Shown here: positions 1-13,000 of the stretch, in pieces
Layout of the letters: each line of letters begins with the position of its first letter
How positions within the stretch are numbered: position 1 is the first letter of the stretch
Source of the DNA: Hymenochaete sp. R1
Taxonomy: Eukaryota > Basidiomycota > Agaricomycetes > Hymenochaetales > Hymenochaetaceae
Length of the DNA: 64,000 nucleotides
NCBI GenBank assembly: GCA_019400425.1
Contig: JAFREE010000023.1
Location: 62,001-126,000 of the forward strand
Direction of reading: 5' to 3'
Program-made: the position numbers and the translations under genes
The notes under the pieces: model-generated
The model's database searches: none
What the model saw: the letters and a program-made list of their open reading frames with translations, nothing else
Told to the model about the DNA's origin: nothing

Positions 1-3000
1 CTACCGTACATCCTTTCACTCACTTGGCTCGCCTACCCTATAATTTCTTTGCTTTTTGTTGCTTTTCGCCTTGCAATCTCATCTGGATCTGCTGAGGACT
101 CTGTGGCCGATGCGAAGGAAAAGCTTTTGGCCAGCTGCTCCGCTGCAGAGAAAGCTGCGACCGTTGCAGCTTCTCTCCCGCGGTACATGGCGATTGGGGT
201 GAGCCTTCATTTATTTGTACATATATTATTACTTTGTGTTTAACTTTTGCCGGTCGCGTTTCTTCGTGCAGACGAACAAGCAGATCACCTCAGCCGTCAA
301 CGGAACTATGAATGCTGCCAGGGCCACTCTCGTTCTCGCTCTCACTATCCTGGAGGGTGTCATCAATTTCGCCATCGACATCTACCGCTCTACTTTCTTT
401 TGTTTCCTGGAGCTTGTCGTCCGGGGTGGTTTGAATCTGATCATCGGAGCCGTTCAGGAAGTGAGCCACTCACATTCATTATACGCGTGTCACAAATTAC
501 TTACAGGCGTTTAAATGCAGTTTAACACGTTCCTTACCAGCACGTTCTCGGGGATCAAGTCCACTATCCAGGACAGCATTAACTCGATCAACTCTGCGAT
601 CCAGACTGCAGTGAACGGCATAAATGACGTGAATCCTTTTAATGACATTTCGGCGCCGCAGTTCAATGTGCCGGATTTGAGCGTGCTCGACAACGTGACC
701 CTCCCAACAACGTTTCAAGATGCTCTTACGAACCTAAACAATTCGTTACCAACTTTGGATCAGGTTCGGGACTCCATCCAGGACTTGTGAGCTACTTCTC
801 CATTCTTTATATCGATGCGTTTCGCTAATACCCTTGCAGCGTTGACACACCTTTTGAGGATTTGAAAGCGGATATCAACAACACGTTTGCAGGTCTCAAC
901 TACAATGAATCAACCTTGTTCGTCCCGCAACAGAATACTATCAGTTTTTGCGGTGACATGGACACATCTGTCGTTGATGACCTGGGCCGGGATATCGTCA
1001 AAATCACGAAGATTGGTATCATCCTTATTGTTGTTCTGGCTCTCCTGCTTCTTGGCGCCCATTGTGCGTTGGAATGGTACAAGTGGCGGTCCCTTCAGCA
1101 GCATCTGCAGTATACACGGGAGGCCTGGGTGACTGACCCAACGATGAACAACCAGGCATCGAACGGGGGCGTCCCCAGCTTCAGAATGACGGATCATAAC
1201 CTCCTCGTCCTCGCGGGAAGCCAGCAGCATCCTTTGTTGACACGCATCTCGAACCAACTCGCATCGTTCTTACATTTGACTCCATCGCAACACACCAACC
1301 TTCAGTGGTTCTTTCACTATGTCTTCCATCCGCCAGCGCTTGCTGTCTTCCTTATTGGCTTATTTGGCCTACTCTCCGTACAGATCCAGCTCATTGCCAT
1401 CCATCCGTTGGAAGCGAAGTACTCTGCCCGAGTATCGGATTCGGTCAACGACTTTTCGAACACAATCGCAACTAGCATCAACTCTAATATGTACAACCAA
1501 TCCGCGACATACGCGAATCAAATCAATTCCCAGATAAACGCGACTCAAACCACGATTAACGATGGACTTTTTGGATGGGTGAACGGCACCACGACCACCC
1601 TCAACAACACTCTCGTCACTTTCTATGCTGACATTCAGAATGCCGTGACGACCGTTTTCAACGGGACGGTCCTCGAAGACCCGATGCAGGAGTTCATTCG
1701 ATGCATCATCGGCACCAAGATCGAGGCTATCGAGAACGCCCTCACGTTTTTACACGACAACCTTAACGTCGACATGCCGACAGTTAACGATACGGCACTG
1801 ATGATTTCGCAGGACAATGTCAACGAAGTATCGAAGCCCATATCACAAGCGGCAGTTGGGGACGGATCAGACGATAATGGAGGCTTGGTCGCGAAGATCG
1901 TGAATTCGTATATTGCGTCTCTGAAGAAAGAGCGGATCATGTTTGCGGTGTTCATGGCACTGTGGGGATTAGTTGTGCTGATTGCGATTGCGATCATCTT
2001 ATGGCATTCGTATGTCCGACCTGCGATTGACAAACGAAAGAAGCGGAGGTACGAGCAAGGCCGAGGCAACACGATATCTTTGCCACTCCCGTATAGCGCT
2101 GAGAAGGCCACCGATGAGAAAGGCGGGAACAGGTCTGCTGGTCCTCAATCGGAGGGGTTTTTCAACGTCAACTTGCGGACGCCCACGGCGACCCAGACGC
2201 ACGAACCTCAACGGTCTTGGGATAGCTTACTCGACCATTCTGCCAGTCGAGATCAAAATTCTTCAGCGGGCTCACAGCTAAAGCCGAAGATCAGCCGGCC
2301 AAGAAAACTCACAGCAATTGGGTCGAAGGCTGGTCGGGAGCGATTCATCAGTGATGAAGAACGAGCACAAATGCGTGAAGCTGAACTGAATGGTGATACG
2401 GGCGAGGAACATAAAGAGAACAACGGGTGGATGAAACGGCTTACGAACGCCTTTCAGAAGTCCAGCGATGACGGTGATAGGAGCTCAGGCGTAGGGTCCA
2501 CAACCACCACCAGCAGTCCCTCCCGCGGTCGTTCGCGCCAACGTCCCAACTTGACCATCAACTCTACCTTCGCTAACGTTTCCCGCGACCGTCTCCCCAC
2601 CGCCGGGCTTGACGCACCTCCGCTACCTTCTCCTCGACCCATAAACCAGAACCAGAACCAACCCGCGTCTGCCTGGTCTATCTCTCCTGCACCCCCAAAG
2701 TCCTTGCCTTGGGTCCCGAACCCGCTCTCGACAGCCGGGAAACGGTTCAACTTCAAAGGCAAACAACGAGGACCCGGTCTTCCCACTAGCCCTCGTTCAC
2801 CACCCCCACCGGCACCCTACGGTGGCTTCGGTGGTGTTACCGCCCCATCCCAGGCTAATGCTACGAACATCGGTGCGTTTCCCATGCCTGTGACGACTGT
2901 CCCGAAGCGCGCGGCGACTGTGACCCCAGCAGCACAGGTGCAAACACCATTCACAGCGACATCGGTCGTTCCGTCGTATTACCACTCGAACTTCCCAAAT

Positions 3001-3375
3001 GCGCACGCGCAGATGGGGCAGGGGCAAGGTCAAAATCAGCCAAGGAGAGACTCACTCTTGCCTGCGTACATCGTCCCAGCCCAACGGACTGGAAACCCTT
3101 TCTCGCCGACGGAGCAACAGTATCAACGGCCTGGGTATCATAGACGGACATCTTCATTGCCGTTCGGGCCTGGGGCAGGTAATGGTGGTGCCAATGGGTC
3201 GAGGCAGATCCAACAGCAGCAGCAGGTGCAAGTGCGCTCACCGACGCAAGACCCGTTCCGTACGCCATTCGACGACGACGCTCGGGTGGTACCCGAGAAC
3301 TGGCCTCAACCGCCAGGACCAGGACCGTCGATTACGAACAGTAATGCGGGTGTTCAGTACCCCATTGCGTTCTAG
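1..3375 (+). CDS. PRM1: Plasma membrane fusion protein PRM1 (5' partial)
   Basis: PRM1 is a multi-pass membrane protein that helps plasma membranes fuse when mating cells join. The gene is already open at base 1, so its start lies outside the window. Exons are 1-198, 272-460, 521-786 and 840-3375, with GT...AG introns, and join into one frame of about 1062 residues ending in TAG. Hydrophobic segments are seen at the extreme start ([19 protein letters not shown]), near bases 320-450, 1010-1075, 1330-1410 and 1935-2010. The loops between them carry many N-x-S/T sites, as expected for the extracellular face. After the last membrane segment comes a cytosolic tail of about 450 residues rich in Pro, Ser, Gln and basic residues, much longer than the tail of yeast Prm1. 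The family call rests on topology and overall resemblance. Confidence 0.85.
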
Positions 3376-4022
3376 GTCAGACTCAGCCTTTTTTTCTTGG
3401 CTATTTTTTGTGGACAGTCGTTGTGGTTGACGAACTCTCGACGAAATCTTTGACGATATCAGGCATTTCATTTTCTGCTCAGCAATATTTTCTCTTCATT
3501 CTACTCATCTCCTTTCGTGCTTCTTAATGCGGGACATTATACGATATCAAGTCTCTTTAGCTAGCGAAGCCGGTTTCATTGCGGCTGTAAATGTCTACAA
3601 TAGTAGTTTCTTTGTTGTAATGGCCTTGCTTCGATCCATTCCTTTCGGGTTTCTCTTGACCTTTTATAAACGGCGCAAACATACACCTCACATGTATCCA
3701 TAGGAGCAATGCAAAATTGTCAATTATATTGAATGATTATGTACGTGCTATACTGAGGTACATGTATAATAAATATATACTTCAAACCCTTTACCACTTC
3801 CCTTTCGCATAAGTCGCATGTCTACTATCCATATACCTGCAATATGGTCAGCATACATGGCAGACGAATGAGGAACAAAGGAAGGATATAGATTATAGGA
3901 AGGTTCAGATAGAGCTAATGAAAATAATCAAAGCCGGAAGCTCAGGAACAGCTTCTAGTTGATTTGTTTAAGTTGATCATCGTAGAAGCAAAGCAGACGA
4001 AACAATGATAGAGAGGAGAAAC
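3376..4022. other. Intergenic region between converging genes
   Basis: This AT-rich stretch holds the 3' end of PRM1 and, on the other strand, the end of a doubtful small gene. No frame of note is seen. Confidence 0.5.
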
Positions 4023-5045
4023 TTAGTCCTCACCTTCAAGGGATGGACACACATGATATGGAACGCTTCCATCCATGCAGTAGACTGAACCATCCGAGCT
4101 GAAGGAATCGAAGGGTCAGTATTTCGTCATGGACTCATGGATAAACAACGAAAGATCAGATGGGGGTGCCCGAGTATTTGAGCTGTGGCGGGCATTTTCG
4201 GCATCGTTGATACGAAGACCGTCGTGATGAGACATCATGCAGGATGCACAGCAGCATCGTGAAATGAGAAAAGTCAGACTTACATGACTAATTCAGATGT
4301 CTTCCATTGTATTTATGTTGAAGACAAAGGCGTTTTCGGTCCTGAAAGAGAGGGTTGTTAGAACTTGCGAGAGGATGGATTGATAAGGGTGGAAGATCAG
4401 CAAAAAAGTTAAAAAACAGCCGTGGAGTTTTCGTCAACCAGAAACCCCGCGTAAGAGCTCGTCAGGCGGTAACTCCATTGATCATCTTGAAAAGACAGAG
4501 ACTAAACTTGAAACGAAGACTCACGATTATCAAGTCCCCTATCCACCAAAGCTCAAAAGTATGAAGGCAGTTTAAGGATCAATGTCTACAAAATTTGTTG
4601 TTAGTCTACCATTGGACAACGAAGCAAAAATCAAACAAAAATGTATGAATCAGTGGATTGACAGATCATGAAGGATAATCAAAGCACCCTTGGGGCACTC
4701 AGATACTCTAGTTTGAAAGGTTGAAATCATCATTTGGGACGAGACAACGCTTCTCAACGAGAGGGACGTCTTACGAACCTTAGGGCACAGTATCCAGCAC
4801 TCTAAGACGGCATCAAAGTCCATCGTAACGGCACAGTCCATCTGAAAAATAAGTTTGTCAGTAGGTGTAATCGTGAATGACGAAAAGGAAGGCAGGATGA
4901 AATGCGTCAGTGTAACTATGACAAAAAAAGGTCATTATGCTCGAAAGCACTCCGATGTTTGGGAATATAATTGACATCATGTATTGCACATAGAATGCGA
5001 ACTCACCTGGCTTTCTCTGAAGGGATTTATGAAATGCACAGACAT
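4023..5045 (-). CDS. Possible small multi-exon gene, structure unresolved
   Basis: I do not recognise this gene. Several short minus-strand blocks have good splice signals. An ATG at 5045 opens MSVHFINPFRESQ and runs into a GTGAGT donor near 5006. A block near 4842-4780 (MDCAVTMDFDAVLECWILC) follows a TTTTTCAG acceptor. A block near 4715-4675 reads SECPKGALIILHDL. A last block at about 4105-4023 reads SDGSVYCMDGSVPYHVC and ends in TAA after EGED. The middle exons could not be joined without forcing weak donors, so the full protein is not given. Several cysteines are conserved-looking but no family was found. It lies head to head with the MMTAG2-like gene, 220 bases apart. It could be a degenerate gene or a non-coding transcript. 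Confidence 0.35.
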
Positions 5046-5265
5046 CGTGGTGGTCAATGGTGAAGTTGAAGAACCTCAACAGCACTACGTTGGAAAATTG
5101 CGTGTTAACTTACGACTTTAGGGCCGGGCGTTCCGAAGCGACTTGGTTCGGCGCACGAGCACGCGTCGACCGCAATTCAGTTCCTCGACTTTCTCCTACC
5201 CTCAACACGAACCAGTCTTCAGGCCATAATCATTCTAGAGCAACCGGGTGGACACATTAAAACTT

Positions 5266-6108
5266 ATGTACGAACCTATCAGAGGTGGGACACGAGGTGG
5301 TCAGGCAGAGTTTAAGTGGTCAGACGTCTCGGCAGACAAGGATAGAGAAGTACGTGGTTACATCTCCCTGCGAGCTGCCTCACTCAACGCGTTTGGCTCA
5401 TTTAGCATTACCTTGGGCATAGCATAAATGCTCCGACAGGAAGGTGGCAGAAAAACAAAGATGTACACTGGTACAACAGAGATGCCAACAGCACGGAAGA
5501 GGAAAGGCTGGCTGAGATAAGGCGAATTAAGGAAGCAGAGGAAGAGGCCATGTCACGGGCATTGTACGTCTTTGTTCTAATTTTGAAGAAAGCCGCTGAG
5601 TCGTGTTGACTGACTGCAACACAGGGGATTTGAGCCAACGAAGAAGAGTCTTGACGCAACTGCCTCAAGTAGCGGGCCGCAGCCCGATACTGAAAGAAGT
5701 CTAACGAGCCAAGCACCGGCCGACCACGCTGCCCAGTTGACGGAGAAAGATGAAAGGAAGATGAGAAAGCTCGAGAAGAGAGCGAAGAAGGCTGAAAAAA
5801 AAGTACGAAAGGAGCTGCGACGAGCAGAGAGGAGGGAACGGTCTCTGTCTGATGACGAGGATTACGAAGCCGACCCCAAGTATTCTGGACGAAGACACTC
5901 TCGCTCACCAAGGCGACATGACGCACGGGAAAGAGAGCGCTTTTCGAGAAACTATCCACGGCCTGTTTCACCGCGTCGAAGGTCGGCCTCGCCGCCATGT
6001 CGAAGACGTTTGTCCGATGGGTACGAAGGTCGCTATAACGTCGAAAGACGGCGCGACGAGCGATACCAGGACCGTCAAGCTACTCGTTACGCTGATGAAC
6101 GGCGATGA
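5266..6108 (+). CDS. MMTAG2-like nuclear protein (kinase phosphorylation domain family)
   Basis: Exons are 5266-5349, 5406-5563 and 5625-6108, giving 241 residues. The first 85 residues match the conserved N-terminal domain of the multiple-myeloma-tumour-associated protein 2 family: GGTRGG, then FKWSDV, then YLGHSINAPTGRWQ and HWY, in the same order and spacing as the animal proteins. The rest is a highly basic, Arg/Ser/Lys-rich tail with a predicted coiled segment (KDERKMRKLEKRAKK) followed by RS- and SPRR-type dipeptides, typical of nuclear RNA-associated proteins. The start is the ATG directly before YEPIRGG, where the family begins. Family function is poorly known; a role in RNA processing is an inference from the tail. 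Confidence 0.85.
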
Positions 6109-9100
6109 CCGGTAAAGCTAGCCCTGTGTTCAGACGATATCTTTCAGGAAAAGCGACCAAAAATACACACCCGGAGATTTGTATCGCGTGTCCACATGCA
6201 TCTAAACATACGAGGAAATGATTGGTCGATATGTCGCGTATTGGTCTCAACATGTGCTATTCGCGCTCGTATCGATGACCATTACGAGCTTCAGCATGTT
6301 TCGGAGACTTCGTGCCATTGGCCACCATCTTCTCGTACCCACTCTAGGACTTCCCTATTCAAACGGAAGATTACTTCGTCCGATGTATCGTCAGGAATGT
6401 GCAAGGTGGCATTTGCCATTATGAAGAGAAGTAAGGTTCCTTCTAAACTCTTTTTGATGACCCAATTATCTCTTCCCTGTTCAATTGTTCACGTGCCCTT
6501 TGTTGAGATTACTGATCTTTTGATCTGATATTGCATTCACATTGATTCGTCGCATTCAAAGGCATGGAAAATGAGACTGCTCAAACTATGAGAAGAACAC
6601 AGCCTGCAACTTGGCTTTATCTCCACCGAAATGAAAGGAGACTCATCAAAGGCTATGCTCTACTGCGATGCAATGTTTGTCTGGTCTCGATCACGAGCGC
6701 TCGTTTACTTTCAAAATTCTGAACTCCGAGGCTCTACTCGTGCTTCCGTTTACCGTGGGAAACGATTCTGCTCTCAGTGACTTCTTGAATTTCTCAAACT
6801 CAAGTCTATGTGGACATGAAAACAGAACGGAGATTCCCTTAAGACCTCCGATTACACCCTCACGAGAAAGGTTACAGCATTGTGAATACAATCTATTGAT
6901 CAAATGGATAGCTAACACGCCTTTGCAAATAGACACCATAGCAAGCATCCAGTCCCTAAAAACTTAGGCTTCACCAGATGCTCAAGGACTTCTTATTTCA
7001 TCGGCTCAACCATTTTTCCGCCAGCGCTATTCAGTTCGGCGCGAAGTCAAGGACACGGATCGCTTCGAACACCTATGCGCCACAGGCTCTCGCGCGGTCG
7101 TCCCGGTAGATTGTTGATCAGGCTGTCTCCTAGCCTAGGATTCTCTCTCTTGCTACTACGAAAGCACGACTTGGTCGCTCTGCTGCCCTCCCTGTTTCTT
7201 TCTATAATTGTCTTTATGCTGGCGAAAGGAACGCACGGCGTTGGTATCCTCGGACATCTTGTGCTTCTACGTGCCATTCACGTCCAAATAAAAGAGAGTT
7301 TGAAGCGGAGACAAGGCGCTCTTAGGTCCGGATAATTGAGGAGTATGTTAGAATGGGCGAGTTTATCTTTGGATTGTGGGAGTTCGAAGCCAAGAATCCG
7401 ACGAGCGCTCACACGCACCCCACCCTGTAACCATGAACTCACGTAGCGAAGACGCTCAAAGCATGTGCGTACGCGCAGGTCACACACGGAAGGTTTGCGA
7501 TGCAGTATCCAATTCAGTCTGAGAAAGTGAATATGGTTCGGAGCCGCCGAGCGCACCGCACCGACAATTCGAAGCCCTCGTTATTATTACCACCGGGCAC
7601 TCTCCGCCGTTTTCCAAATCACCTCCCGCCGCATCTGATCAGTGTCACAGAAACACAAAAATCCGTTCTGGGATGTTAAGCTTAACAATATATACACATT
7701 CGGCCAATCGCGCCTGATTTTATCCTTTTTCTTTTTCAGACTCACCCCTTGCCGCTATGCCGCATCTGTCCTTTTTATTCACGATGGGATTGCATTCAAG
7801 TTGTTGTATGCCATCCGGGATCTGGTTTGTTCCGAGGTTTGTGTGTGGGGGGAGAGGGATACTGTGTGTATTGATGGTGGTGTGAGAGGTGCTTGGACCA
7901 TCCTCTAAGATCGTTGTGCACGAATTCCATTCTTAGAATTGGACACACGGAAATGGGCGGGTATCCCCAGCACAAACCCGTACCCTTGTCATTGGGATCA
8001 CACCGACCTTTCATTTGAAGTAACACTCATGCCTAATGAAAATCAATCATCCGACTGATACAACTTCTTTCCAATAATAATAGCACACTGGTGCGTTAAT
8101 TTTACGTTCAGCTTGGCTTCTTGTCCCCTCTCTGATTATCATTAGCCTAATTCATTGAGCCGGTCGTGGGTTTGCTTTTCCCCTGTTTGCTGTCTTGCGC
8201 GAAAAGGACGTGGCTCGGGTTTGTTGGCGTAGCTCAAATCTACAGCAGACGAGACGAAGTGACGCAAGTGCAAGCGAGAGCTTTGTCCACTCGACCTAAC
8301 GAGAACAAAAACATCCTTCTCCACGGGTGAAAGCTCTTTGACAAGGCAAAACCGAAAAAAAAGGGGGGGGGGGGGGGTTGACCAACAATTTGCGCTGTCT
8401 GTAGTAGGAACGAAAAAGAGCGGGAGAAACAAGGAAAGAAGAAGGGGGGGGGGGGGGATGATCAGTCAATGAGAAGTGAGAGGAGAAGTCAGAAAGGAGT
8501 ACCACTACATGTCTTTCTTTTCTTCCGATTTCCGAGGCCTGCGCTTCTCTTCTCTCCCTATAGGCAGCTGACTATAGACACCATAATTAAAAAGGAGTGG
8601 CGATGGGAAAAGGGTAGATATTGAAGAGCGGATGACCAAGGCAGATTCGCGGATGACGGCTGAATGTGTTGAGATGTTGACGCATCCTGAGCTTGACTTC
8701 GGCATCTCTTACAGGTTGCTGCCTTCGTCGCGGTGTATGTAGTATGAATACGAGTTTGGGCATGCAGTTCCCTTCGCACGTGGAGTGCAGTACGGTTTGA
8801 ACATTTGCAGAACGGGAAACAGCCATACTGGGTGCAGCGTTCCGCATCTCCCTTCCATTCATCCCCGATTTGCGAGATCGTTCCTACTTTCTGGCAGTTC
8901 GCGGAAAGAGTGGGAGGTGGCTTACTTCTTTCGCCACCCGCAAAAATGTTGTGCGATATCAGCGGCAGGATGATGCACTGGCCTCATTTGAATACCGAGA
9001 GGCGCAGACAAGGCAAGGCAAAGGCAAGGTCCGACCCCGAACGAATCACAGAGCAAATTGCTGTTAACAAGTGGACAATGGATAAAACCTTACTCGTGTG

Positions 9101-10022
9101 TATGGTGGACCAGGACCAGTGAACTGTGGACAAGCTTTGCGCGAGCCACTTCTTCGGGTTCCATTTCCCGACACAGTCCTGCTCCGAGCCTTCGAGATTC
9201 AAACCCATAAGCTTCGCTGCCAGCCACAAGTAAGGAAGCCGTAAGCCACAGGTCAGGTCAGGGAAAAGAAGAGAAGAGTGGTGAACGGGAGAACGTGAGG
9301 AGGGTGGGCAGGGACGGCATGGAGAGGGGAGAGGAACGATCCGCCGTCCCTCTGTAAGAGGATGCTTCCGTCCTTCTGTCTTAAACGTGCACAGATACGA
9401 CACGTATTAGTAGCTAAAACCGAGATGTGAGGAAATAAAGGCACCGGACAAGTCAAAAGGAGGAGGATGTTTTTAGTGCCGAAGTTTTCGGACGAATTTG
9501 TACAGTATATGGAAATGGGAAAGTGGGAGAGTTATTCAAGAAAACGGGAAGGGAGAACAGGAGTGTCATAGCAGAGGTAGAAATCAATGGAAAGAGAAAG
9601 ACAGCACGATAACGAGTGAAGGGTATGTAGACCGTTTCCGAGAGCATAGGAAAAGTGGTATTATATATGAGAGGGGAAAGAAAACGAAGAAGGCGAAGAA
9701 AGGACGAAACGTTTGGGGGGAGAGGGTGGGGGAAAACAGACAGCAGAGCGAATACAAGTCCCTTTCAGAGGGAAAGGGGAAGCAAACAGGGTACGGAAAG
9801 CCGGAAAGACTATTGCTACAATATAAAGCCTCAGAAATCGGAAAGTAAAAATTAGTTAACAGACGAAAAAAAAAGCAGGAGATCAAATAAGAGCGCGTGA
9901 AGTGCGAAAACGAGGTTGGAAAGCAGACAGAAGAAAACGAACTCAAAAGCAAAATTGTGATAAAGTGTGTATACTTATGGAATGAGTGTGAAGGGTAACG
10001 TATAAGAGATGTACGTTTTAGC
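6109..10022. other. Gene-free stretch of about 3.9 kb
   Basis: No convincing gene is seen on either strand. The longest plus frame starts at 6196 (110 codons) but resembles no family and has no splice support. Two runs of G, 15 and 14 long, lie at 8363-8377 and 8444-8457. The right end holds the 3' side of the Zn2Cys6 gene. Purine-rich sequence dominates 9.2-10.0 kb, which is the pyrimidine strand of that gene's 3' flank. Confidence 0.5.
8363..8457. repeat. Paired G homopolymer tracts
   Basis: Fifteen G (8363-8377) and fourteen G (8444-8457) are separated by 66 bases, each preceded by an A-rich run. Length is likely to vary between isolates and to be error-prone in sequencing. Confidence 0.9.
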
Positions 10023-13000
10023 TCAAAGAGAAAGTGCTATCGGGACGGAATAGTTTGGGGGATTCGGGAGGGGCACGTTGGCTTTAACGCAATGGTCGGA
10101 CAGCTTCTTCCGCAGTGTTAGATACTGCTCCCTTTGTTCTAGACCGCAAAAAGGACGTTAGTGATACGAAGATAGAAAGCTTAGATACACAGGAGGTGAC
10201 CACGAACCTACGCACGGCCACAGGGCACTGAGTATATCGAGCGGAACCAGAAACGCTTTGGCTAGGTCTAATCCTTCGACGAGTGTATTGTCGTACACCC
10301 ACAGTGACATGCTTCTGTAATCGCAGAAGAGGAAAAACAGCAGAAAAAAGACAGAAAAAATCCAACAACAAAACCCGAATCAAATTCAGCTCGTTGCCGA
10401 AACGAAGTAGATGAAGAAAGAGGAAACGTACATGGCGAGTTGATTCATGAACCACCACACATAGAATGGGCGCCGCGCCAGGATCTGGGACAGTGGATCC
10501 CGCCCGTCCAGGAGGACGAAGCCGAGATGGTTCGCCGTCTCGCTCTGGTAGCTAACTGTATACAAAATAAAGCAAGAAAAAAATACGAATTCAACGAGTA
10601 AGCGCAAGCGTAAGCGACAGCCAAAGGGATGGATGGCGGCGGATATCCGGTGAAGCGCAAACAGGAGAAAATAATATGATAATAAGGACAAGTCCATTTT
10701 CCAGGTCCAAGTCATTCAAAGACTCAGGGTATGAAGTGATGGGATGGGCTTTCCTAACTATTACAGTTTAGACGTTCCGAGCGGTCCGCGGCGCCACGCA
10801 ATGACCCCTCCGCCTTTGACGCCACTAATCCGATCGATTAGACGTGCACGCAAAGAGGGTGCATCGATACCATCACATTCCAACCAGGACTCCTTGCGTA
10901 GTTCACGGACGCCCGGCGGAGAAAAAGAAAAGGCAAGGGCCAGGGGGTCGAAAGGAATACGAATGGGAAGTGGAACTAGAAACCGAAAGAGGACTCACTC
11001 CATTCTTCAGCCTGCCTTCGACTGAATTTCGGTTGAATTCCCGTGTCGACGTTCTGAAGCCTGAGCATAAAGAGCATAGCACGGTGGACAAAGTCATTAC
11101 GAGTTTTGGTGTAGAATGCGCCGAGGGGAAACTTACCGCCGTAGCTCATACGAGATTGCAATGCGCGTACTACAACAAAAAAGGGAGTGAAAAAGCAGTT
11201 AGTCCCGCCCCGACAGGCAACTCCCCGAGACCGGAGACAACCCAAACAATCCAACCCGCAATTACTGTCTTCTACTTACTTGAACACATGTTCCCGCGTC
11301 ATATACATCAAATGCGGCTCCGTTGAGCACGTATGGGCGTCCAACGATTCCTGTATATCCGCTGCCTCAAGCCATGCCGACATCGCGAACTCCGCCTTCT
11401 CCGAGTCCGCTGCGACCCGGTGCAGACGCTGACAGCTATTCCAGAGGAGCATGCTCCGACAGTAGAGTGCCCACACAGATTGCTTGGGGGAGTAGTTCGC
11501 GCCATTGTTGGTGCTGTTGCTGCCCCTTCCTCCGCGCTCGTCGCCTGGTGCAGCCTTCTCGCCTGGAAATAGCAGGGCGTACTGATGTACGGACCGAAAG
11601 GTTGAAGTTTTTCAGTAAATGAAAAGTCAGCAATCTAAGAATACACAAAACTTTCTCGATAGCGTAGCACGGATATGAAAGGAGAAAGTTATGGAGCAAA
11701 AACAAACGTACGTTCTCGGGCCGACCTATGAACAGATCCAAAGGCGTCTTGTGAAGCGCCGCACACTGGCCCGTATGCGCCGCCGCGAGCGAAAGCGCAG
11801 ACCAACAGAGCCTCCGTACTTCCTCACGCTCGACCTCCTCTACACTTAACCTCGGGTCCCAATCACTATTCGTCGTCCACGTCGGTGCCATATGAGACCC
11901 TGGCCGTAAATCCATTTGGGAATGCGGTGAATGACTCTGATTCGCACGAGCAGGGGGCGGAACAGGGCAGTAACACCGTTCCTCCTGCGTGATGTCGCGC
12001 AGGTGTAAGTCGGGATGGTGGCCTACGACGGGGACCGAGTCGGCTGAGAAGACGCACACGGCGGCGTCTCCGAGGTCGATAGCAGTGAGGGCGAGGGATT
12101 TGATGATCTGGTCGAGGAAGATGAGGGCGGCGTTGGCGCGTTCGTCGCTGTGAAGTGGATGGGCGGACATCTCGAAGACGGCGATGAGCTGGGGATGCCG
12201 ATAAAAATGGTTTACATTATTATCGCGAATCCGGAATCGGAAGTCGGAAGACGAAGAGTATAAAGAATTGTAAATGGTAAGTCAAGTACCCAGCAAAAGA
12301 GTCAAGTGATGATGGTACAGTAACAGAGACGAAGAATACTTACTAGAGCTGCTTGTGCAAGAGACGGGTCCCCAGAGGATGCCTGCCATGCCGACTCGAG
12401 GTACCTCTGTGCCGTATCTCGCAGCCATAACGCCCGTTCGCGACCCTCTGCACCTCGACCGAGTTCGCTAGAGTCGAGAAGCGTGGAGAGCGCCAAAGCC
12501 GCATACACCAGCGCCGGCTGCATCTTTTCGCGCTGCGACGGATCGCGGAGTCTCATGAAGAAGTGGCGCTCGTTCAGGAATGAGAGCCAGTGAATTGAGC
12601 TGCGGAAGCTTCATGATATGATGTGATATATGGTATAATATGATGGAATAGAGTTTTTTTTTGGTGTTTCAGTTGAGAGTTGCGAAAATGATCAATCAAA
12701 ACGGAAGAGCGAAGCGAAGCAGCTCACAGAAAGTTCAAATCATCCATTATTGAAGATTCCCTACAACAGCAACATCACGAGTCAGCTCAAGCTGGTACAG
12801 TACAGAAAGAAAAGAAGGGGAAAGCAAGGGGCAAAGAGAGATTATGACGAAATTTCCGTTTTGACGTACGCTCGAATATTTGAAGACGAATAATTATGCA
12901 CAAGCGCATCCCACCATAATTTACCACTGGTATCGGAAGTAGTACTTAACAAAGGAGAGGAGGAAACATAGCCCTGGTGCGGGGGAGAAAGAGTGTTATA

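Noticed and set aside
1635..2111. Minus-strand frame of 158 codons inside PRM1
   Set aside because: It is antisense to a clear PRM1 exon and matches no family.
5408..5998. Minus-strand frame of 196 codons
   Set aside because: It is antisense to the well-supported MMTAG2-like gene and is an artefact of its basic, repetitive codons.
6196..6528. A 110-codon plus-strand frame after the MMTAG2-like gene
   Set aside because: No family, no splice partner, and two overlapping frames of equal quality; it is probably 3' flank.
8363..8457. Paired G tracts as a G-quadruplex regulatory element
   Set aside because: Each is one unbroken run rather than separate G blocks, and no gene start is nearby.
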